This document shows, one piece after another, positions 1 to 12,300 of a DNA stretch of 64,000 nucleotides. Position 1 is the first letter of the stretch, and every line of letters starts with the position of its first letter. The DNA is from Heliopora coerulea (lineage: Eukaryota > Cnidaria > Anthozoa > Scleralcyonacea > Helioporidae): positions 496,001-560,000 of the forward strand of contig JASJOG010000072.1 in NCBI GenBank assembly GCA_030142905.1, read 5' to 3'. Below the pieces are notes generated by a model. It had not been told where the DNA came from. It was given only the letters and a program-made list of their open reading frames with translations, and made no database searches. A program made the position numbers and the translations under genes.

Positions 1-222
1 AGGCCCAGTTCACACTAGCAACATAACGACATAAGGACACGGACATAACGACAAAAATGAAAATATCCGTTCTTTTTGTTATTTTGTTACTTCCATATCA
101 TTACGCTCCCATTATGTAGTTATCTTACGCCTTGTTCACACTGCGGACATACCGACAAAAATTGACTGTCTTTTGTCTTTGCGTGAGAACGTCATTATGT
201 CGCCCAGTGTGAACCAGGCTTT
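1..222. mobile_element. TIR MITE, GGTTCACACT-type ends
   Basis: The left end AGGCCCAGTTCACACT and the right end AGTGTGAACCAGGCT are inverted repeats, and similarity continues inward (ACATAACGACAT against ATGTCGT-type sequence). It has no coding capacity and lies in the last spectrin intron visible. The left edge coincides with the window edge. Confidence 0.7.
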
Positions 223-313
223 AGTTAAACAGTGTTTTCATGAACCGATTGTCAGAATTTGACCATTTTCTGGGCCATTTCCAGTTTGGACCTTTGGCAA
301 ACATTCAACTTAC

Positions 314-3300
314 CTATGAACCAATTCGTCGTTTCTACTCATAATGGCGGGTGACTGGGCATGCTGTGCTTTCACCAAATCATCCTTTAGGGCTGTCACT
401 TTCTGCACACCCTCATGTTCAAACGCTTGCAACCCTGACTCGAAGGTCACCTAGAACACAGAGGTCATGCGTCAAAATTACGTTTTTTTCTTGTGCAGAA
501 TTACGTGACTAAAATTTGTGGCAGTGTTCAACACCTACAGAATGATACCGTTCTAAGGATTCAGTTAATTTTGTGCACCATCCAATTCTAAGCAGGCAGA
601 AAAACTATCGACATACATTGGGAAGATGGATAGACAGTTAGGCAGGCAGGAAGGACAAGTAAGCAGTCACGGTAAAATACAATACTGAATACGTTACTAT
701 TAACGGACTCTTACTTCTTACCCAGGCTCCACTTAGCGCGCCTGGCGGACATCTAGTGTTCGTATAAGAGAACCTAAACACTTTTAATTTATGGGAGATA
801 TATAAAATTATATTTCACGGTTGTAAACGATGGTTCGAACACTTAGGATAGGGTGAGAATTTCGAACAGTCAAAACAATTGCCATTGGTTCGGGATTTTT
901 TTCTTTTCTTTTTTTACGTTACGTTTTTCTTACGTCTCAAAATTCCTCGTGTTTATATCACAGCGTACAAATATGGAAAGTCATTTTGTATTTTTTTACT
1001 ACGCCAAAGTTGTCGATACTACTGAAGGAAGGTGGCTGAAAAAAAGAGGAATTTGAAGCTGCAGGAAGTAATAAAATACAACACCCTTACTTGCTTGTTC
1101 AAAAGAGTCTGAACAGAGGCCAAATCTCTTCCACAATCTTCAGATTGAACCACAGTTGCTTTGTCACCTAAAAAAATTGGAATGAAATATTTCAATGAAG
1201 TTCTGCTGTAGTCTGAGATAGTCAGCATGCAATGTTTACCACATTTACCGACGAAAAGTACTAGGCTGAACCGTCGCAATCCCTTGGCTTTCCACTTTGC
1301 TGTCATTCGTTAATACATTCTCAGCCACGTGCATCTGGTACAGAAACATGACTCGAAAATGTTGTCATCATACAAAGGCGTCATCTTTCATTTCAACACG
1401 TCGTTTCTACGTACCGAGGGGAATCAAAAAAATCGCTCTCTTTCGATTGCTTTGCTTCGATCTTCAATTTTCTTTTGGCTTAGCTTCTTTTGGTAGAATA
1501 TAACTAGTTTCGAATGTGACAAAACATTGCAAGAGTTCTCACGATATACCACAAGACGGAGGAGTTATTTGAGCTCTGACAGCCACTCTTATTGTCATAA
1601 CTTAAAAAGCACTTTTTCACAATTCAAAATAGTTCAAATCACAAAGTTTTCGTGCTATTTTTTTCCAGCTTAAATCATTGGAATCTTCACCATTTCTGAA
1701 GAACATGAATGTTTTTATACCTTTTCCATCCCCAATACAACACCGTTGCTCATACTGTAAATTGTACGAAGAATACTATGATCGAATAGCAGACATAGGC
1801 AAGATATCGCACATATTTACAGTAAATAAACTTACTTATCCATGACTCAACTACGTCAGTTTTCCAGTTGAATTGCAGGAAAGCTGAGTTATCCGTCAGC
1901 TTCGACTTGCGATAGTTGGACAGGCGTTCGAGTTCAGCCAATTTGGTCTGTAAATTAAGATGCACAAAAAAGTGTAAAAAAGGATTAAATTCTTTCTGAA
2001 AGAAACAAATCTTTCGGCTTTTCATGCACCACGACAAGTGGAATGAAAGTACATTTTGAGACTTTAGTTCGGGGATACCACAGAATCTATCGACGATAGA
2101 CCTCTTATGTAATGGCAGCTAATTTAAATATTCTTTTATATGTAACAATATCAGCCTTTCTAGCTTCGTTCAGGAAGAAACGGATTCTTTTGAACCATAC
2201 ACATAAGTAAAACAACGAGACCATAATCGCCAGTTTAAATACACGGGGAATAAATTCAAAGACTAATGTTTTTCAGCAGGGTTATTTACCTCAAATAACC
2301 GGTGCTTTCAACTACCAAAACTTCATTATTTTATTAAGTGACGTTTTTTTAAGAAATAGCTACGCTACTCACGTTTATGGATGCGATCTTTTGTAGAATG
2401 AGGTCTTTTTCATGGTTTCCCTATATAAGAAAATTTTTATATACTGGAATAGGAATTACCAATTCATTCATTCATTGATTCATTTATTTGTTCAATCATT
2501 CATTCGTTCGTTCGTTCGTTCTTTCATTCATTCGAACCATTCATAGTTTCGTGCGTTCCTAATTTCCATAAGCCAGTGTACCAACCTCGGCAATAAGATC
2601 TTCGCCAGCTTTTTCAATATCCTTCACTCGTTCCTTATGAACCTCAAAGTCTTTCTCAAAGGCCTCGTGCTTCTTCAGTAATCCCTTAAAATAACACAAT
2701 GAGCTATTTTACTAAGCTTTGAATTAATAAATAAGAGACTTTTTGAAACTAAATCTCATGGCAGCCCATCTTAAGGTTGTGTTCGACTAGGGGAATTCTA
2801 TCGCGCAAAGCGACTTTCTCTTTTGTCTCACGGGCTCTCAAATGTAAGTAATAAGAAACTTGTTCAATTTATACCAAGAAAAATCGATTCGCGCGATAAA
2901 ATTCGTTTATTGGAAAACAACCTTTAGTAGCTTTGGAAGCTTTGGAAGCTTCTTATGTTAGTAGATTGTCACTGAAAAGCCTTGTAGGGGAGTATCAATT
3001 TTTTAATAAAACAAAACAATAAACTATAAACCATAAACAATAAACCATAAACAGTAAACCATAAACAGTAAACCATAAACAGTAAACCACAAACAGTAAA
3101 CCACAAACAGTAAACCACAAACAGTAAACCACAAACAGTAAACCACAAACAGTAAACCACAAACAGTAAACCACAAACAGTAAACCACAAACAGTAAACC
3201 ACAAACAGTAAACCATAAACGATAAACCATAAACGATAAACCATAAACGATAAACCATAAACGATAAACCATAAACAATAAACAATAATAAACAAACAAA

Positions 3301-6300
3301 CAAAAAAACGATAAAATATAAACTATATTTACTTGTGCCGCCGCTAACGTGTCTCCATAATCGTCGCTTGCGACCAACGTGTTCTTCTCGTTGATCCAAG
3401 ACTCTTCTTCGTCCACATTGGTGCTGAACTGTTGATACGCCAAAGATTGGTCCAGTTTCTTTTGCCTAGGGAAACAAACAATGAACACTCGAAACACTAA
3501 AATGACGACAAGGTGCTGTAACTGCTTTGAAAAGTTTAAGTCAGGCCATTCTATAGTGATACGACGAAACCGGAATATTCGAAAAGGATCACGACAAAGA
3601 AAAAACAAGAGTGACAACAATCGGATGCACTCAAACCTGCTCGTTGCAATCTCGTTCAACTCCAGCCATTTCTCCTGAAGCCCATCGATTCGAGATCTGA
3701 TGGCATCTGAATCAGGTCTTTCTTCCTCGATGAATGTTTCTCCGCGACTGCGTACTTGCTGAAGGGCAAGTTAAAAAATGTAGCAAGTTAAATGAGGAAA
3801 ACAATTTGGAAATTGCCAGTTGGGAACCGAATGTAAATGAAACATTTTATCTTAAAATCGACTAGATCTCTTACAACGTATGATAGTTTTAACTTTTGAA
3901 CACTTTATAAAACACACTCACAAAACAATACCCTTTCGAAATTGCTCAGTTAACGTTTACACATTTCAAAGTAGAGGTGCCGTCCCATCATAGATCAACC
4001 TCACGTCATAAAGTTTAAAATATGAAGTCAAGCTACGTTAAAGTGCCAGAATATCAGAGATCTCGGGCGCCTATGGTGATGTCCTTCTCTCAAAGGGATA
4101 GGTATTTTGCAAGGGGTTTGCTTTTCTCATGTAATCGGCGTAAAGTTACCAAGAAGTTCAAAGTTGTTATAGTGTGACTAAACGATAACGTTCACTTCCA
4201 GAAATAAGCATAAAGATGCACACGGGTAAGCTTGTCTTAATCTTTGATCTCGTTCTTAATGTAACGCTCTATAGTTATTCATTTCCCGGCCAACGTTACA
4301 TTATCTTCCTCAGTCTTGGGCTTCGGCATGTAAAATACTAAAATTCACCTGTAAGTCCAGTTATCCGCTGACATCAAGCTAGCCTCACACAATGATAGTT
4401 TAATAAAAGTGATGAACGGATAAAAAGCTTACCTGGACTTTAGGTTCATGGTTATGTATTTCAGCCTCGAGTCTTTGGTGTTTCTTGCGTAGATTTTGAA
4501 CTCCCGTCAAATCTTTTCCGTAATCTTCAGAACTCGCCAACAGTTTCTTCTCCCTAAAACGTCAAACATGCAGGTCAGAAATAAATGAGCCACAAGAAAC
4601 GTACAGGACAATAAGCCACCTAGGAGAACTAGAGAAATCTATCGCTTGGAGCGAAGGCTCTACATTAATACGAACTAGTACAGATATAGGATCTCGTTCG
4701 AAACACCCGTGTATCTTTTACGTCTTGCTCGTAGTATACAAGGAAAATAGCCATAGAATGTTAAACGGATCTAAGTAGCATCAGGTCTGATACCTATGAT
4801 GTGGCAGGTGTGTTAGACTGTCAACATTCTGGTAGAGTTATTCTACCATGCGTGTGTGGTAGTTCTGATGCTACATGATACTGTCACGAGCCTCTCTAGT
4901 TGGATAAAAAGAGAAATTGACTTGCAAGAAAGATTGAAGAAGACTCAGATTCAATGACTTAACGTCTCATTACTGATTAACTATTCTTGATTAAAGTGTG
5001 CCCCCTTTACTTGGTGACAGTGGTTGTTTAAGGCAACTTCAAAGCAAATTTAGCAGGGAGATGGTAATGCGAACCCATCACGAGTTTAACCCCATAATTT
5101 GACCATCTGCTGCAGAGGGTTTTTCATCTGTGCAAAATGAAGTTTTTGAGAGAAGACCAGAAGTGCGGTTTCAAAGAGACTAAAACTTCCTTACTTGATC
5201 CAAGATTCCTCGTCGTCGATATCTCTGAACAATTGTTGTAAATCATTGGCTTTTTCCAATCTGGACCGACGCTGGCTAGCCATGCTTTTGATCCTACAAT
5301 TACCACAAATGTGTCCATATCAGTATAAACTAACGAATGTTCAAGACCAGTTTGCAAATAAAAAGTAGTGCTCTCATACTTTTCATATTGACTGGTGATT
5401 GTCTCTTCCTTCTCTTTAATTGTCTTTGCCTCATGATGTTCAGTTTCAATGAATTTCTGAGCCTGGGCCTGAAGATCGTTCACATGGTCCTAATCATCAA
5501 AAAATAGAAATAATCACGTGCTTCCAGAACGTGTCGGCTTTTACCACAGAAGGATTTCAGTTCATCAAACAAAACCGCGTTACTTACTTGGTGAGCGGTG
5601 ATATCAGCCTCAACTAGCTGGTGTTTCTTCAGCAAATTCTGGGTACTCGCCAGGTCGTGTCCACAGTCTTCCGACGATAGTAGATTTTCAGTCTTAATAA
5701 GAAAAGAAAAGAAGAAAATAAGGAACGAATTCCAATAATCGGCTTCACTTTTCGACGCTAACTGAAACGAAATGGCGAAAACCACGAGGAACACCCAAGG
5801 ACTACAGAAAACACAACAAAAAATAATAAAACACAAAACGGAACAAAACGCTAAGCATCAGAAATTAAAGGTATGAAAAAGCCGCAACATTAGAAAAAAC
5901 CCATAGACCGGGGAAGTGTTTCATACAAACATAATACACATTACCCAGCACTAATTTTAAACTCATAACATCTTCCAATACTTTAAACGTACCTCAGCCA
6001 GCCAGTAGTCAAGTTCTTTGACATTGTTATTGTACTGTTGTAATTGATTGGATTCTTTCAAATATCGCGACTTAGCTTGCGACTGCTGTGTTAACCTCTC
6101 CCATTGGGTCTGCAGTTTGGTGATTCGTTCACGAACTATTTCTTCATTACTTGCACATTTGCGTTCCTCGATTAATTCTAAAATTTAAAAATCAAACTTT
6201 AACGTGGCCTTTCATGTAATGAATACGACTCCATAAACTTGAGTTTCCTTTTTAATAATCCACTTACGTTTGGTCGTAGCAATGGTATGGAGAACTCGTT

Positions 6301-9300
6301 CTTCGTTCGCTGCCATTTCTGCTTCAAAAGCTTGTTGTTTTTGAACTTTGCTCTGTGTTAAACAGAGAGAAGTTACATCAAAACGTATTTGCAGACAATT
6401 TACTTCCCTCCGATCGACCTTTTCCTTTCTTTCCTTGCTTTTCTGTCTTCGATTCCACCTTATGTTTTTCTTTCGTTTTCATGTTTGCTTCCTTTATTTT
6501 TTCTTTCCCTTCCTTCATTTTCTTTCACTTCTAACCCCTTTCCATGCTATCCCATCCCTCTTTTTTCCCCCTTCCCTTTCTAGCACATCCTATGCCTTCA
6601 CTTGCAACCCCTTTTTATTTCATCACTTTCCTTCTTATGCTATACTTTCCTATTCGATCCCGCTCAATCCTATTCGATCCCGCCCAATCCTATTTGATCC
6701 CATCCTATCCTATTCGACCCATCCTATCCTATTCGACCCATCCTATCCTATTCGATCCCACTCTATCATATTTGATCCCATCCTATCCGATTTGATCCCA
6801 TTCTATCCTTTGCAGCGTTAAGTTATGCTATCCTCATCTTATCCCCTGTTGCTTTCCCGCCTATCCCACTCCATCCTCACTTTATTCTTACCTCTTTGTC
6901 CTCTATAATAATGTATTTTTGCTACCTAGAAATCTGTATGCTTCTCACCTGTAAATTTGTTGGGTCCATGTAAGATTCATCCATAACAGACTGGAATTTC
7001 TCACTAATCCACGCCTCGATATCTTCTGCATCTCGTGTTACTTGTTGGATATTTTGGCTTTCACCCAACTTAGAACGACGCTCAACCAAAGCGGCCTTTA
7101 GTTTTTGCCATCTACATGAACATGAAGGGTACACATGTAAATCCTATGATTTACAATACAATTTTGGTAAGATATATGCCGGTCTCTATTTTGTGAAACA
7201 CCAAGACGTACCTTTCCAAAACCGACTGAACACGCTCAGCAATGGCCGGTGAATCATAATGATCGTTGGACGTTAGTTTATCAGCATAATCTTGCAAAGC
7301 CTGAATTTTCTCCTCCTGAAAATAATGAGTGAATTCAATAGGCAGTCAGTTCAAATGGACGATTGTTACTAACGTTCCCTTTAAAAAGACAAAAAACCAT
7401 TTAGAGTAGGAGATATTGATTATACTGAACCAAGTTCGGTCTTTGAAATGAAGTGATGGTAGACTGTACTGAAAAGTTTTCTGCATCCTCCCACCTCTCC
7501 CTTTCAAGAAAAAAAAATCCAAAAGAAACATAACCTAAAGAACAGACCTCGTTTACTAGTACCTGTTGTTTGATCGACTTCTCGATGTTTTCGTGGGTCT
7601 TCACAAGCTTGTCAGCGCCCTCCGGTGAGCCGCCAACTTCTTCACTACGAATGATCGCCTCGCGAGGCGCCATCCACGATTCCAACTGTTCTGCATCGCG
7701 GATAAACAGCTACAAGAGCAAAAGTTAAGTTCTTAAGAAGGAAGCGATGAAAGAAATGAAAGGTGGGAATGTAGATAATAAAATGAAGCTCAACGAAATG
7801 AAAAAACTATTGAGTCAAATGATAAGCGAATACAAAACTCACCTGAAGTTCAAAGCATTGATCCAACTTGTCCTTACGTTCAGTCCATGCCCTATTAAAA
7901 ACGGCTTTCTATTTAGACTGGAGCTACTATTCAGGCAACGAAATCTTTGGCGCTTAAGTTGGAGCGGATTATTCACTTACTGTTATAGCAAATTAGTTGT
8001 ATTAGTGCAAGAAATTGCAATAGTGTTGTAATTGTTCTTTTATTTTTCTAAACAAAAAAGACTTGCTGCTTAAAAAACATTCAAGAAACGCGGCTATTTC
8101 TCGTATTTTTGCCACTGGGCATCGCTTTTGCGTAGAGGCTGGCAAAAACAATGGTTGTAAAAGCTTCTGGGTTTTTCAGTTAGAAAAGTTCGAAGACAAA
8201 TTTCAAATGTAAATAGAAAAAGAAATTTTATTCTCACCTTTCCAGATCTTTTCTTTCATCTTCGATGGCCTCAAGCTTCTCTTCGATCTCCGGTCTAGCG
8301 TAGTGCTCTTTCTCAGCGAGCTCTTTGCCGAAATCATTGAAAGCTTGAAAGGTTTCATCTCTAGCATCGATCTCTGCTCGGTATTCCTTGAAAAAATTAA
8401 ATCAACATTTAAGGAGGAATATCACGAATGTACGATCATCGAGCCACCTAACCAGCCATCCATTCAAAGAACGAAATACAGCAATTTGAAACAATTCCTA
8501 TCAGGACGTTTCTAAGCGTTTTTACACAGAAAAACGATTTCAGAGGCTCGGGAAATCCTCGTTTCTTTATAGGTAGCACATAGGTCGAACTTGTACCATG
8601 GCTCTCCATCTGAGTCTCGGTAGCTCAATGGTTAGACCGTCTCACCGGTCATCACAAGGTTGCGGGCTCGATCCCCGTCTGGGGCTCAGAAATCCTCTTT
8701 CTGAGGATAGAACTTGACGAACGTTCATCGATGATCCAAGATATCTCCAAGGTCCCACCTTTTCAACCTATATATCGCAGTACAGTCAACTCTCGCCTTG
8801 ACGGACACCCCGTTATTACGGACAGATAGTAAAGCCCCGGCCGAAACTACTATGAAATTTATTGAAAAAGCTCTCGCTATTACGGACTCTCGCTATTACG
8901 GAATTGCGGACACTTCGTGCGGTCCCAAACTAACATTTGTATTGTTTTACTCTCGTTACAACGAACACCTGCTGTTTATCAGCGGAAGTACTTTGAATAT
9001 TCTATTCGTCATTACTTCTGTCGATAAAAATGACAGACAAAATATAAACGTGCCTTTCAATACAACCAAGGTGTATGTTCCGATCTTCAAAGTTCTGCCG
9101 CTCTGTTTACATTACTTTCGAAACTTTTTAGTTTGTTTTGCCATTTCAAAGCTCTTGATAGGCTTGCGCTTTTGTGTAGACTGTGCAGTGGCTATTCCTT
9201 CGTGTTTGTCTCGCAAGGACTGCCTGGCTATATCACTGCCAATAATGAGTTTGTCAAGTCTTGTCAAATATCTATGTTCACCATAAAACTTGTAAAGAAC

Positions 9301-12300
9301 GGGAATCTCTAAACCCAGGCCAGCTCCTCTGTTTACCCTCTTTCCACAAATGACAGCTACTCTGTGATTTACTCGTTTCAAAAATGAAGAAACAGTTTTG
9401 GACAGTCCTAAAGAGATATGCCCCACAACTCGTCCGTTATTTTCTGTTATGGCCACAGCATGTGGATCTTTGTCATTTTCCGGTTCATGTTAAAGCACGA
9501 GAGTCATGTCAATTTCAGGCTGAAATTCGTCTTTGTAAGCGCATAGTGGCCTCTCAACCAAGAATAATAAGACTTGTATTCTTCACACTTTTTTTGACTT
9601 GCCATGAATTCGTTAGTATTTGTCAGTATTTGTCTAAAACAGGATTACTAACTTCGCATAAGTCGACTGAGTTTTGTTACGTTATTGTAGCTTTACAGTG
9701 AAGGAAAAGGCAATTGACACTGATTCATGTTACAGTTTGGTTTTTGGTTTGGGTATATAATATTTTTTTAATCAATATATATTTTTGATTTGTATTTTAA
9801 TTTGTATTGTGTATTTATATATCACAGTAAATGTTAACTAAAATTGAAAGAAACTGAACATTTTAAAATAAAAAGGCAGTAATACATAGGTAAAGACATT
9901 TTACAACCTGACTTTGGGTCATTTTTCTCGCACCCCGCTATTGCGGACTCTCGCTATTACGGACACCAAATGACAGTCCCCAGGGTGTCCGCAATAACGA
10001 GAGTTGACTGTATTAACGTTATTAATATATATCATTAGCTCGCCATCTCAGCCTTGGTAGCTCAATGGGTAGTGAGTCTTACTGGTCATCAGAGGGTTAT
10101 GGGTTCCATCGCCGTCTGGGGCTCAGAAATCGTTTTTCTGAGGATATCAGTCTGACGAACGTCCTCGTATCATCGGTAATAACACCAAGCGCCTATACGT
10201 TGACAGCATTTGCGCACAACATTCAGGTCGTTAATTTATAACAAGTTACCCACGCACAATGATCCTTACGCAGTTTGGTTCCGGATTAAAGGCGGTCATG
10301 GACAGTCCAAAAACAATCGAGAAATCCCAAAACATAGACTCACCAACTATTAACGGATAATGTATCAGTACAAACCTGATGCCGCTCAAGCAATGCCTCG
10401 GCACCAGCAACATCTTTGGCCAGTTCATCGGAAGTTACCAAAGCTTTAATACCAGTCAGCCATGATTCCAAATCTCTAGTGAAAGGAAAGGAACATTAAC
10501 AAAACAAAAGCGTGCAGGGATTTCTGGTTCAAAGTTGGGATATTGGGCGGGAAATATAGCCGAGCAAACTCTCATGAAGACTTGTCAATTGAACTATATC
10601 TGTGGAGTTCTAACGAACGGGTTACTGTCGATTGTAGGAATGATTGTGCATAGTGAAAGGACTAGATACAAAACATGATTACGTGGCTATTTTCACCGCA
10701 GTTTTTCAACAGAAACTTAGTTTCGTGTTTCTGCCTTTTCTCTAATTTTTATCTTCGAATGAATATTCTGTCATTATGTGGCTAGCTAACTGGAGATGGA
10801 TCTCGGAATAACGAACAAACCGACTCCAGTTTTATAATGAAGCAGAAATCAACAATTTATTAAGTTTCCTAATCACTCACTGTTTATTCGTCGGACCACT
10901 TTTCGGTTCTTTTTGAAATAAATGCATAATTATAAAAAACTTAAAATTGCGATAGTTCAAACACAATCTCTAAGAAAAAGCAGAAAGGAAATCTTCACTG
11001 AATCTGTGGTTTCCAAATGTGATCTCAACAAAATTTCGACAACTTTCAGTCCCAAAGTTGATCACAATTCATGAAATAAACGTACTTCAAATCACGTCCG
11101 AGTCCTTGGTTTGGAAATGTCACCTTACTTAGCATTGAACTAAAAGAACTTTCATTGAACTAAAAGAACTAAAAGATCTGATTTTTTCCCTGTTACACAA
11201 ATTAGAAAAGCCAAATCATATCATAATGAGTGTCTGACTCGATATCAGAACAACTCAAGGACTGCTAAAAAACTTAGCTACGCTTCATTTTTTCTCCATC
11301 ATGCTTCTCACTGTTTAGGTAACATATAAAATCCTCCATGTCTATGACACATCTCAGCTTTTTTGCAATCAATTCTGGACAGGTCATCGCACGCTGGTGG
11401 TGTAAAAGAAAGGGTTTTACTAGATAGCAATGCTGTACAGGACGAAGCTTAACTAAAGCACAGCATACAAACCTAAACTCGTTCAAGAATCGCTGATAAT
11501 CATGAGAATCCAGAAGTTTTCCTTTTCTTGAAGCAGCCTGGAATGCACCAGAAACAAATTCTTAATAACTACCATGGAGAGGACAGTTTAACTGTAGTAA
11601 TTACCAGCATAATTCCCTATGTTAGGATTCAGGTTATTGCCCATATAAGTTTATATTCCACAATATTTTCTCGTGGAAGCATTAGCCAATCAGGTGTACT
11701 TACGACAAAAGTCAAGCCTCACCTGGTCTTTCAGGCCAACCCAGGCTTCAGAAATCTCATCCCGTTTGGCTTCTATGTCTTGTGCGTGTGTTGGGTGGGT
11801 TTCCATTAAAACTGCAGCCTCGTTGTTCAACTGGCGAACCTTTTGGGCAAAGTAAGTAGGAAAAGTTGCATCATTTGCTCCTCTGCAGATTATTTGCAAG
11901 TCCAACGACATCAATATATAATAAAGCTAAACACCGCAACACACACAAAATATGTATTCGTTTACAACACCGTGGATTTCTATCCTAGGCATACACTGAA
12001 GCACCTCGTAATTTTTTTGCTCACATGCAGGAGGTTCATAAACGAAATAGTTACTTAGTGTAATAGTCACGGCTCGCGTCTGACGGACAAAACCATTTTT
12101 CGAGAAGCTACTCAGCGAACAGAAACAATTTTCATGGTCACTATGCGCAAGCTAGAACACATCAGACCCTAAAGCAATGTTACTGGTATTGTAAGAACAA
12201 TTATCATGCGACTAAGTCCGAATATAAGCAATTTTTTCTCAACGACTATTTCTTCCAAACTCTCTAAAGCCTTACCTTTTCTTCCAAGGCAGCCAAGTCT

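Noticed and set aside
3012..3288. CRISPR array or telomere-like repeat
   Set aside because: Units are contiguous with no spacers, the unit is not a telomere repeat, and the context is a eukaryotic intron.
2969..3659. Three overlapping minus-strand frames of 108, 134 and 211 codons (VYCLWF repeats)
   Set aside because: They are the three phases of the 14-bp minisatellite; the 211-codon frame also reads through a real spectrin exon and splice site.
6348..6821. Plus-strand 157-codon Phe/Ser/Pro-rich frame
   Set aside because: Pyrimidine-rich and CCTATTCGATCC repeat translation; overlaps a spectrin exon end antisense.
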